In this document: piece after piece, positions 22,925 through 33,569 of the stretch
Numbering within the stretch: the first letter of the stretch is position 1
Layout: each line of letters begins with the position of its first letter
Origin: Toxoplasma gondii ME49
Lineage: Eukaryota; Apicomplexa; Conoidasida; Eucoccidiorida; Sarcocystidae
Length of the DNA stretch: 64,000 nucleotides
Assembly: GCF_000006565.2 (NCBI RefSeq)
Contig: NC_031474.1
Coordinates: forward strand, 1,895,662 to 1,959,661
Direction: 5' to 3'
Notes under the pieces: model-generated
Databases searched by the model: none
What the model was told of the DNA's origin: nothing
The model's input: only the letters and a program-made list of their open reading frames with translations
Translations under genes and position numbers: made by a program

Positions 22925-25900
22925 CCCGGGACGACGCCTGCCGCATGCAGAGTGTTCAGGCTGTTCAGACACCACGCGAAAGAGCGCGAAAGAGCGCGAA
23001 AGCGCCCAACACACGGACGAAGAATCGACGGCTCGAGAGGCCACTGCCGGGAGGGGGGCTCACGAGCGCGGGAAGGCATCGTGGGGGCAAGTGAACGGTC
23101 GGAAACCAGGCTGGGACTCGAAGGCTCGGCGAGGCAAACAGGGTGGGCGCTGGGTCGAGTGGAAAGAGTTAAAGGTGCCTGTTGGAAATAAAGAAGGTCG
23201 CAGGGTTCAAGCGAACCTGGAATCGGGCTCCCGGAGCCGTTTGCACTCATTCAACAGAGTTTGAGTTTCGACGTGAGGCCGAATGCCGCCGAACAGCTGC
23301 TGGAAACGGCGGTGTGTCAGTGTGCCTCAGCGGACGAGTACGCGTCTGGTTGAGTCAGCTGGAGAACCACAAGACGTTCTGGTGTGTTAGGATAGGAAGG
23401 AGGCAGAAAAGTTCGGAAATAAACTTGGAGTGCCGGATCATATTCTGCAAGGAAGTTATACTCGACTCCGAGACATGCAGGGGGAGTTTTACCGCATCTG
23501 AGACGGGCAACTTCAACTTTGAAAGTGCCAGCAGATGCGGACGGACTCTGTTTCCTGTTCCTCGACGGCTTCCTTTGTTCTCAACTCCTGCGGATCCAGC
23601 GGGGAGTTATGGGGCGTCTTGTGCGTTCCGCCGGTTCTGACGTGGTGAACGTCGGCAAATGCGCAAGATGCTTCCGAAGGCTATCCCCGCGCTCAAGTGA
23701 TGCCTCGAGTGAGTTGGAGTACAGTGGCCACTGCCGCTGAGACTCCAAAGTTGCAGGCTGAATCTGCGTCGAACCCCCAGTGACAAAGCACCGTGCATGT
23801 GCTCAAAATAGACTCGCAACCCCTCGGAATGGTCGCGAAAACGTGCACAGGAACTTTCCGCGCAAGACGACAAGCGGCCACCTGGCCACAAGGCAGTTAC
23901 GACGCATCGCAGTGGGAAGCTGCAAGAAATTTCCTTTTTCCCGCGGCTAAGAAAAGCCTGTTCGATGTTCCAAATGGAAGCACGGATGTCTCTCTTCCTT
24001 CTCTTAGAAAGTTTGTAACGGTCATTTTCCTTTTGTTCTTGAAGAGCCGCTCAAGAAGCCGGTGAGCGGGAACGAGCACAAACACACCACCCTAGAGGAA
24101 TTCTTTGGTGGACAGCAAATACAAAGAATTGAGTGGTCTCTGCCTCAAAATAACGAGACTCCGATTCAGCCTACTCGTCCCCTTAATGTCAAAGTCCGTA
24201 AAGATGGGGTTGTCTATACGTTCAGAGTAGAATGTCAAACTGCCAGGCTGATAACAGTACGACCAGCGTCATCTTCCTGGAAGATTTCGTCTCTGAGAGA
24301 GGATTCTTGGTATGTTTTTCCTCAGTTTTCGTTTTTCGTGAAAATCCTTTGAGGCACCGAGGAGAGGGAAAGATGCTTAAACTCTCCGACATAGATTTTT
24401 TTGACCGATACAGACTCTGCCGTGTTGCGTTTGCCTTTTGATACTTGAATTCACTGGAGAAGGAAGGTCGGCAAACAAACGTCACCTGGTAGTATTACAA
24501 AGCTCTACGTCCGGTTCGAGTTCCCGAGAAGCTGACCCCGAGTTTCACGCTCTCACGGGAAAGCGTTTCGTCTTTCGACTTCTGTGCCGAACTCGACACC
24601 GAGTCTGCTACTCAAAGCCCTCTGTTTGCAAACTTGTCCTTCCGTTCGATCGAGTTTTTTTCCCGTTGTTTTTGGTACTTTGAGGTCCACCGGAAAACAA
24701 GATTTTCAGCCGGGACAGTAGCGTCTTCCTTGGCACACAAGTCCCAACGAGACCAAGTTTCTAAATGGTTGCGTTACCAGCAGATCTGGCCCGTGCACCA
24801 GTGGTCCGCGATTCAGCACTTCCCTGTTATTACCTTAACGCCTGCATTAACAGCTGAACAAGTCCACGAAAAACAGTTTAACGCGACGCCAGAGACGTGC
24901 TATCTTTCGATTCTCAAAGCGGGGCATGAGCAGCTCCCGAGTGATATTCTCGCCCATGGCCTGTACAAAGCCCAATAAATGCAAAGACGGCAGACGCAGG
25001 GGTGAGCGGGCTGACTCTTCACTCGCAAGTCGCCGGAAGTACGCGACGAGGAAAAACAGAAGTTTGCCCAACAGCGCTTCATTCGCGTTGATGACAGAAC
25101 TTGCATTCAGACCTTGTCTTGGGGAGGAACCGAGTTTTTTTTCGGGCGTAGGAAGCGGACGTTTTTTCCTCTTGCTCACACAGTGTGCTTGCTTCACAAA
25201 GAAAGGAGAAACAATAGACTTCCGCCCTCCTGTTTCCACGTTGGCTGGAGAATCTGCGACCGAACGCGCGCCTAAACCCTAAGCCCCTTTTCGCTTTGCT
25301 ATACCCGCGAGTCCCAGAATCAATGAGTGTCACCTCGAGGTTTGCGATAGAGTTGTAAGAGAGTCTCTGTGGTGACGCTCTCGAGGGTGCGAGGAGCCTG
25401 GAATACGTAACTCCTCATCGGCACCACACGCTGCAAAAGGAAGATTCAGTTACTGGACCCGTCTCACGAATTCCATGTTTCCTTGAGCCCTAAACAGAGG
25501 GGCCTCTTTCCCCAGACACTTTTTAACGCAAGGAACTGACCGTACAGAAGTGGCTAAATGCCAGTGCAACGCGCGAACTTGAGGTCTTCCACAAAATCGA
25601 CTGGGAACAAGAGGCTGGGGAGCAATACCCCGTAAGACCGTGACATACAGTCCTTCAGCTGTGGCGGTAACCTTTGAAAAAGTCGAGTGTAGTTTTTCTA
25701 CATGGCAGGCGTGAACAGCATCAAACAGCGCGAGGTATTGGGTGTGCTACCAGCTGTAGCAAGACGAGTTGTAAATACGGGACTTCTCAACTTAAACTAA
25801 GGCGTCAAATAGGCACCAGCCGCAAAAGAGATAAGTATGAATATCTGTACATTGACGTAGATGCTTTTCAGGACTGTGGTGGCCAGTGGCGCATTGACTC

Positions 25901-26309
25901 CAGTGACGTCCAGCTTATATGTGAAGAACCCGCATTTGCTTACAATCTGTGCAGATGTCACGAGAGCCACTTAGGAAGTTTCTTTTCTCGTGCTCGAGTG
26001 TACGGAATAGAAACGAATCGGATTCTCCTTCGTCGAACAGCTGTTTAGGCACTGCACGAGCGCTTTTTTGCCTTGTACGCGAAACAGCTGACACACCAGT
26101 CTTCCACATCTCTCCACACTGAAGTCATTCCGTATCAGTCGTTCTTGCTTTTTCTAGGCGTAGTGCCTCTCCTCCTCCCCATCTGAAATTGCGTTTCTGT
26201 GACCCAGGACTTGCAGAATCAGTTGTTTCGAATACGCAGACGGATATTCAGAAACACAAGGAAGGGCGAGTGCGTGCAGAAGGCAAGAGACACGTCAGAG
26301 AGATTCACA

Positions 26310-27275
26310 ATGAAATGTGCGAGACGGCTCTCGCGAACAACAACCAGGCACTGGGGAATGTCGTCCGTGACGGCGGGAGGGAATTTGAAAGCCACCTCAA
26401 ATTCGGCATCCCGATGTGACGGATTGTTTACTGGAAGACCTGCTCTTCTTGGACTCAAGAGAATCCGTAGTTCTGTGCTCTTCCTGGTTCGCATGTGTCT
26501 ACGAGATCTTCTGCAGGAGGTGAAAAATAGTTTGTTTTCGTCGGGTCCTTTGTTTTCTGCCCAGCGCAACTACCGCAAGCGTCTCACTGCGGTGTTCATG
26601 GCTTCTTCGAGGGCGCGTTTTCCGCGAGGGACTCGCCGCTGTTCGCTCTGTAGGGTTGCGCACCTCTTTTGGATTCGTTCCTTCTCGATCTCTGCATGTG
26701 TGGCTGTTTTTCTCGCGTCAAATGTCTCCAATTTTGGCAAAGAAGGCGCCTTTCTGCGAAGCTTCCTACTCAGCAAAGTGGGCAGAATCGTCGTTCGCCC
26801 CTGCGGTGTCTCGGCACCCGCCCATCGCCGCGTCCCGTCTTTCCCTATTTTTTCGATCTTTTGCTGTCTCGCCTACGGTTTAAAAGCTTCTTTTCTTGTG
26901 GGCTTTCTTCTCCTTCCCTTTCCTTGCATGCCTCAAGGTGTGAGCTCGCGGCGACGGCCAGAAAGCCGGAACTTGGGCGCCTTCTTGGCGCCTCGCCGCC
27001 CGCGCGCGCGCCCCTGCGCTTTCCTGTCTGTGTCGCGCAACTTCTTTTCCGGAAAAAAGACTTTTCTCGGCGGCAGCCTTTCGAAGAAACTCCGCCGCGC
27101 GGATTTTCCTTCTGGGCTTTCAAAAAGGACGCAAACCGAACTCGGTTTTGTACCCTTGTTGCCGCTGTCTCTTGATATCCTCGTTTTCTCGCCCAGCGCC
27201 GGTCTGCAAACGGCGAGCAAGTTGTTTTCCCTTCTCTTTTTTCCCTCTGCCACCAGTCGACGACGACCAACGTGA
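26310..27275 (+). CDS. Doubtful hypothetical ORF, 321 codons
   Basis: ATG-initiated open frame (context ttcacaATGaaa) of 321 codons with no recognisable domain. It has hydrophobic stretches (for example SISACVAVFLASNV and IFCCLAYGLKASFLVGFLLL) that could be read as TM helices. Against it: the region is CT-rich, which depletes stop codons on this strand; overlapping open frames also exist on the minus strand; residue composition is unlike the neighbouring confirmed exons; and it sits about 1.8 kb upstream of the kinase start in what may be 5' UTR or promoter sequence. Confidence 0.2.
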   Translation: MKCARRLSRTTTRHWGMSSVTAGGNLKATSNSASRCDGLFTGRPALLGLKRIRSSVLFLVRMCLRDLLQEVKNSLFSSGPLFSAQRNYRKRLTAVFMASSRARFPRGTRRCSLCRVAHLFWIRSFSISACVAVFLASNVSNFGKEGAFLRSFLLSKVGRIVVRPCGVSAPAHRRVPSFPIFSIFCCLAYGLKASFLVGFLLLPFPCMPQGVSSRRRPESRNLGAFLAPRRPRARPCAFLSVSRNFFSGKKTFLGGSLSKKLRRADFPSGLSKRTQTELGFVPLLPLSLDILVFSPSAGLQTASKLFSLLFFPSATSRRRPT

Positions 27276-28740
27276 AAGGCTTGTGTGGCGGTGCAGCCCC
27301 TCTCCTCTGTGTTTTGTCTTTTCTGCGAAGTCACGCGAGAAAAAGACGGCAAGGAGCTGCAAGTCCCGGACTCCTTTTTCCCGCGGTCACTCAAAAACTG
27401 TCCGGAAAACGGGGGGTTCCTCAGCGGAAAAACTGTTGCGGACCCGACAACCGAGTCCTGGAAAGTGACCTTTCTGCGGAAAGCCTTTTTCTCCTCCCCT
27501 TTTCGGTTCTTCTTCTCGACGCCTCGTCTCCCCTTCCTATTTGAAAAGCTGGAAGTTCAAACGGGTCGGGGTCGAGAGCCGCCCTCCACAGCTTCTGTTC
27601 ACAGCGCAGTTCCTGCGAACGACGAAGAAAAACCTGCATTGAAGACACCATGGAGCTCGATGCAGCGCACTAGGCTTTTCTCTGTTCATTTAGAGTCTCT
27701 GTGAATTCATGCATGTGCCTCTGTGCTCATCTCCTACTAGAGGCTCAGGCTCTTCTTCCCCCGGTGTCCCTGCATTTGGGGTCTCTGTCGAAGTAACGCC
27801 CCTGTTGCGTTTCTGTTTTCGCTGTCGACCTGTGTCGCTGTCGAATGTTTTAGGGTGTCTCCATCAGTCTCTGGGGCAACAAAGACAGTGCACAGATCAA
27901 TAGGCGCTTCTGCCTCTCTGAAACGGACATCGTCAGAGGGGAAATCCTTCTCGAAGTCGTCCTTTTCTCTCGGGGAAGGTCTCCTGCCTCTACCCCCCAA
28001 GAATTGCCTTTCTGTCTTGCTCTCCAGCAGGCTGCTGTCGGTGTCTTATCTTTCATGTAGATTTTCCTCCTGAGTTTTCAGCAGAGATCTTCTCTCTCGG
28101 GCGCTTCAAACCCCCTCGACACTCGGAGACGAACGCCCTGCTCTCTCGGCAGCCAACATGCCTGCTTCCTCTTTCAGAGCCTTTCTCCCCAGTGTCAACT
28201 CTGGGTGTATGCCCTCTGCTCTGTCTCTTCTCGACCAGTCTTGACACTGTCTTTTTCTTTTGCTTTCCTGTTTTTTCGCCTTCCTGTTGACTGCTCCAGA
28301 GAGAGAAAGCGCTTGACAGAGGCTGTCGGGAGCACGAGACCTTCGCAAGACACCCCTCTGCGCGCATGCGTTGCCTCGGACTCTCTGAACTGTTTCCGTA
28401 GACAGAAGGTCGTATGGCCTCGACAGCGTCTTCGCTTATGGAGAGATCGCCTCTGGGTCTCGACTGCTGTCTCGACCGACGCTGGAGTTGCCTGGCGTTC
28501 CGTCGCCTCGCGCGGGAGTGTGTGTCAGCGTCACCCACGGGGAAGAGGAAGGGTGAAGCGACAGCGATATTCATCTCTGCTTTCCAGATAGACTTTCTCC
28601 TCGTCCTGGAGAACATCTGTGTTGAAGAGTGCTCTCTCTTCTCTCTGTAGAGCATCTCTCGAACGGTTTTCCCTCTCTCCACGCTTCTGCCTGCCGCGCG
28701 CGAACCGTGTGTCTCGTTCTCTCTCTTCTTTCGTCGCTTT

Positions 28741-28826
28741 CTTCCTCGCTCTTTTTCCTCGCTCTTTTCCTCGCCTTCTTCCTCGCTCTTTTCCTCGCTT
28801 TCTTCCTCGCTCTTTTCCTCGCTTCC
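28741..28826. repeat. CT-rich tandem repeat upstream of the kinase start
   Basis: About six to seven imperfect copies of a roughly 12-base unit of the form cctcgctctttt, ending about 215 bases before ATG 29041. It probably lies in the 5' UTR or core promoter of the kinase. Confidence 0.7.
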
Positions 28827-29040
28827 CCGTTGTCTCGAGTAAAAGATGTCTCGACCATTCGCTTTCTCCTTCGACCTCTCTCGCGAGTTGTGAAACGCGA
28901 AGACCAAGGAGTTTCGCGGGAGTCCCCGGAACGCCTTTCTGACTTCTGTCTCTGGTCTGCACGCTCTGTCCTCTTGTCTCTCTGTGACTCCTTTCGGTCC
29001 AGCCCCGCAGTGTCCCACAGGGCGACGGCTCTTCTTAGAA

Positions 29041-32000
29041 ATGGCGAGTTTGCCTGCGAGTGACGGCCGCGAGGAGGAGGCACTCGCGGCTCTCCGCCGG
29101 GTGCTGCATGCGTGGACTGGCCCCGAAGGCGAGGCCGGGCGCGAGGCTCGTCTCCTCAAGAACGCTGCTTTCCTCGAGTCTCTTCAGCAACTTGTGTCTC
29201 AACTCGCCTGTCTTCACGGCGCCGCAGACAGAGTAGGCGCTGACGGGGCCTTCTTCGCTGACCGCGAGGAACGCCGGGAGACGGAAGGCGGCTCGGGTGT
29301 CTCTTTTTCGGACGCGAGAGTCGCGCTGAACGACCTCTTGAGCTCCAACTTGCCCCTCTCCGTGGTCGAGTCTCACGCCTTGGTCCAGGACCTTCTGCGC
29401 CGGCAGCAGGCGGGCACCGGAGCCGTCTCTGCGCCCAAACGCGAGGCGGCATGCTTCCCCCTGGGCCGGAGCGAGGGAGAACAGGGAGGCGTCTTCGGTC
29501 TCGGCTCGGCGTCCCTGGAGGCGCCGGCCGCGCCGCCGCTGCTTCTCCCGCTGCCAGGTTCGCTCCTCGTCTCCTCGCCCTCTGCGCGATACTGCCCCAA
29601 GAGGCCGCGGCACTCGCAACCAGTTACCTCTCCCTCAGTCGATGCCGCGTTTCTTCGGTCGATTCTTGCGGGTGATCAGCAGGCTCTGAGTCTCCATTCG
29701 GAGTCGCGGAGCGCGCAACGCGGCGGCGCAGGCGCGACGTTGAATGGAGGCGAGCCCGACGGCGACGAAGCTCTGAAACGCGACCAGTGCGAGCGATGGA
29801 AGGCGCATGTCGGGGGGCTCTTCATTCCCTTTTTCGACGCCGACGACGAATATCGAGACGACTACGACCCAGGTTCGCTCCTCTCTCCAAAGTGCGGTGA
29901 ACTGCCATGCGCGTCTGATCAGGGGGATGCCTCAGGATTCACATTCACAGTAGGAGTAGGAGGAGTAGTACATCTGCGGCACACCACTGACGAAGTGACG
30001 ACATCAATAAAAAATACATTAATATATATATATATATATAGATATAGAAATATGTGCATGTCTGTGTAAATCGTTGACTCCCGTGTCGAACGACAGAGGA
30101 CGGATCTGTTCTTTCTGACATCTCCCTGTGTTGTGTTGTGTCCTTTTTAGGCTATCGCATTTTGGATTTGGCCGAGGCGCATTACATCCACGACTGTCAC
30201 ACATTCCGGCAGAACCCAGTGGACTTGGTGGGCGGCTTGTCTGCTTGCAGTCGCCGACCGCGGCTGTCTGCTCACCTGGAGCGAATCTACTCGCGTCGGA
30301 GCGCCGCCACTGTCCGAGGCTCGCGCTCTGTCACCGAAGACCGCGGCGACAAGAGCGAGGAGCGCGGTCCGAAGGCAGAGTCGGAGTTGGGTCCCCGGGG
30401 GCAGGACTCGCCGCGGTTCGGCGCCTGGGGCTCCGGGGCGCGGCGCGAGACGGCGGCGTTTGCCGGCGGGCCAGGAACCGGCGGAACGGGGGGAGGCCGG
30501 TCGTCTCCGTCCTTTGGCTTTCACGGAGGAGACGAGTCCCGCGCAGGCGGACCTCCGGACGAGGCGCACATGTTTGAGTTTTCTCTTGACGACGAGGGGG
30601 ACCGGGACGCGACGGCGGAGATGGAGAACAAGGAGAGCAGCCGGGAGTCGCGGGCAGTGTCTCTGGAGGACGAGTTGGCGGACTGCACTGTGCAGGTTTC
30701 TTCGCGTTTTTCCGGCTCCAAAGCGCCGCTTCCTCCTGTGCCGGGAGCCGCGCGTCTGGACTCGAAGAACGACGGGGCGTCATCCTCCGCGAAGCCTGGA
30801 GGCGAGTCTGCGCCTGCGGAGCCGTTCTCGCCTGTGCAGGGCGACGACCCGGGGGCTTCTGGGAGAGTGGAAGTCTCTGTAGGCGCGCCTGGGGACTTCA
30901 GCACTTTGTCGGCTGCGGAAGAGGACCAGCTCGCGGCTTACGAGCGGGAAATGAAGCTCTGTGAGGCATGGCGAGAGCGGTACTGCAACGGAGACCCGGG
31001 AGCCTTTCGAGCTCGCCAACAAGCCATGCGTTCTGCATGCATCCTCTCCTTCGAGGGCTCTAAGGACTCAGAGGCGCAGCCGCAGGGTGGCCGACTCGGT
31101 CCTGTCCTCCGGCCGCTGTACCCTAAGAGCGACGACGCCTTCTACCCCGTGCGGATCCAGCCGAGCTCGCAGCGGAGCTCTCTTCGAGAGCCGCGAGGGA
31201 CAGCGAGAGGAAGCGAAGAAACAGAAGAGCGACTGGAGGAGACAGACGACAGTGGGGCCGAGAGCGGACCCGGGGGCAAGGCCGCGGCGGCGCGGACTCG
31301 GCCTGCGGGCACTGGGCGGGGCGAGGACGCGAGTGAGGCGAGGCCCACTCACGGAGAAGCGAAACGCGGACAGGAACACAGTTCGCTTCCGAGACAGCCA
31401 CAACAGGGACGAGGAACAACCGCGCCTGCAGTCATCTATGACTGCTTCCACCTCAAAGTCGTCTTCGAGCGAGGACGCACCGGATTCGAAGACCACAGGG
31501 AACTCGTTCTGCCGCCCGGAACGCTTCTCGCGGGCCGATACGAGGTCGAAAAAGAAGTAAGCTGCAGCGGAGGGAGAGGTTGGGAAGTCCGTCTGGCTCC
31601 AGGCTTTTCAGGCTGCCCGGTGGTTAGCGGTGAGAGGTCAGTTTGTGCGAGCCACCGACCAAAGACGCGAGACAGACAGACAGAAAGCAGAAGAGGGGAC
31701 TGCGGGGAACGCGGCTGTAGTCGAGTAGGAGGGAGTCGAGAGAGAGAGACTTGCCGAAAGGAGATGGGTGCAGGAGGTTGAGAGGAGAAGAGAGCAGCCA
31801 CAGGCGACTGCAGAGCCCATCTTTACGGTTGAGGATCGTCTGTTTCGGTTCTTTTGTGCAGGTGGGCCGGGCTGCTTTCTCGCGTTGTCTACGCTGTATC
31901 GATACCGTGACGAACAAACAGGTGTGCCTGAAGGTAAGCGGTGTGAGCAGACAATGCAGATCCGAGTCGTTCGGTTCCAGTGGACTGGATCCGTGGTAAT

Positions 32001-33569
32001 CTAAGTGATGGCTACGCATAGAATCAGGAAAAATCCACACGAGTTGTTGTGCTTTTCATGCGATGCGGCCTCCCTTTTTAGTCTAGTTCCCTGGCCAGGG
32101 GCATGGCCTGTATCTCTCTTGCGTGCAGTTTCGGTCCGCGCTGTGTTTTTCTTCCCTGTCTCTGTCTTCCTACCTCTTATTCTGCCTCTTCCCTTCATTT
32201 TTTTTCCGTTTACCTCTGTTTGTGTCTTCCATTTCTTCCTTTCTTTTTTTCCTCTCTCTTCTTTTGTGGCTCTGAGGGCTTCTTTCCTCTTAGCTCTTCT
32301 CTTCAAATCTTTCATTTCTGCCCTTTTCTCTGTTAGGTGATTCGCAATGAGAAGGAGTACATGGATCAGTCGTTGGACGAGGTGAAGACTTTGCGTTTTT
32401 TGAGTGCGAACGGAGACCCAGACGCGCTGCATTTTCTGCGTTTGTGTGATTTCTTTTACCACCGCGAGCACTTGGTGTTGGTCACCGAGTTGCTATCGCA
32501 AAATCTCTATGAGTTCTCTTCCTTTTTTCGGAAGAATCACTTGCCGTCGTTCTGGACGGTGGGGAAGATCCAGCGGATCGCGCGCGAGCTGCTCGTCGCC
32601 CTGCGCTTTGTCCACTCTCTGAACGTCGTCCACTGCGACTTGAAGCCGGAGAACATTCTCTTGCGGCCTCAAGCCATCACAGACACGCGGTTCTACAAGT
32701 GCCTCTCTCAGCAGCAGCCGAGCGCGATCGTCGCCGAGGTTTTCGCGAACTGTGGGCGCAGGAACTCTGCAGACGGGCGAGTGGCTGCGGACGCGGCAGA
32801 TCGCGACGCTTCCGCGAGAAAGAGAAACGGAGTTTCTGCCTCGTCAGGGAGCGATGTGTCACCCTTCTCCCTCCAGCTGCCTTGCACCCAGTTCGGGACT
32901 TCGCTGTCGCCGCAGAAGGACGCGCCCTGCGCCGCGTCGCTGCATGCGCCTGTGTCGGTGAAGCTCATCGACTTTGGGAACAGCTGCTTGACGTCAGATC
33001 CCTTGATCACCTACGTGCAGTCTCGGAGTTACCGCGCGCCAGAGGTCCTCCTGGAGTTGCCGTATGACACAAAGATCGACATCTGGTCTCTCGGCTGCGT
33101 GCTCTTTGAGCTGTGGACGAGCGTCGTATTGTTCATGAACGACTCTGTACACTCGCTGCTGGCGCGGATCGTTGGCATCATTGGCCAGATCCCGTGGTAC
33201 ATGGTGGAGAAGAGTCCGAAGAAGGAGGAGCTGTTCGACAGCGACGGATTCCTGTACGTGGTGTTGCCTTCGGAGAACAGCGAGTGGAAGGGAGATTCGA
33301 AGGGGAAGGGTACGCGCAGTCACGAAGAGGAGAAGGAGGGCCGCAGGGACGAGGGCGAGCGCGAAGGGAAGCGAGAGTCGCAGGGACGCATGCTCCGCTT
33401 CCTGCTGCCGAAACGCACGAGTCTCCGCCAGCGGATGCGTGCCACAGACGAAGTCTTTATCGATTTTCTGGAAAAAATGCTCATCATCGACCCCGCTCAA
33501 CGGTGGGATGCAAATCGACTGCTCACTCACCCTTTCCTCGACCAACACCGATATCCAGATGGCCTCTAG
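29041..33569 (+). CDS. DYRK-family protein kinase, plant-type (DYRKP-like)
   Basis: Four exons: 29041-29872, 30151-31556, 31862-31933, 32337-33569 (phases 1, 0, 0), giving 1180 residues. The start is the first ATG in the frame (tagaaATGGcg). Residues 1-700 are mostly low complexity, with a conserved-looking GYRILDLAEAHYIHDC at about 278-293. The segment FHLKVVFERGRTGFED just before the kinase, and SYRAPEVLLELPYD plus PKRTSLRQRM inside it, match what I know of plant DYRKP kinases. Kinase landmarks: degenerate P-loop GRAAFSR (748-754), Lys770, helix C Glu785, VVHCDLKPEN with Asp871, IDFGNSC with Asp982. The activation loop reads ITYVQSRSYR, keeping the second Tyr (996) of the DYRK YxY. About 100 residues are inserted between the catalytic loop and DFG. 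It should be an active dual-specificity Ser/Thr kinase; substrates are unknown. Confidence 0.9.
30018..30056. repeat. (TA)n tract in the first kinase intron
   Basis: TA run and GATATAG units in intron 29873-30150. Confidence 0.85.

Larger units (their letters stand above)
22925..29040. other. Intergenic region upstream of the DYRK kinase
   Basis: This 6.1 kb segment carries no gene I can support strongly. Items seen are an exon-like frame at 24047-24309 (acceptor-like gaag/ag before it, donor GGTATG after it), an adjoining open stretch at about 24493-24978 in another frame, a long open frame at 26310-27275, and a CT-rich tandem repeat at 28741-28826 just upstream of the kinase. The first two could be exons of an unrecognised or decayed gene; the splice phases I tried between 23.8 and 24.3 kb do not join in frame. 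Confidence 0.5.

Noticed and set aside
24505..24530. tRNA-like B-box (GGTTCGAGTTC)
   Set aside because: No T-stem pairing, no A-box and no acceptor stem around it. Similar partial B-boxes near 50513 and 51620 fail for the same reason.
25271..25283. Telomere-like CCTAAACCCTAAG
   Set aside because: Fewer than two units of CCCTAAA with no further copies nearby; chance is sufficient.
23200..25300. Possible surface-antigen (SRS/SAG) gene
   Set aside because: The spacing of Cys residues and core motifs of SRS domains is absent in all frames.
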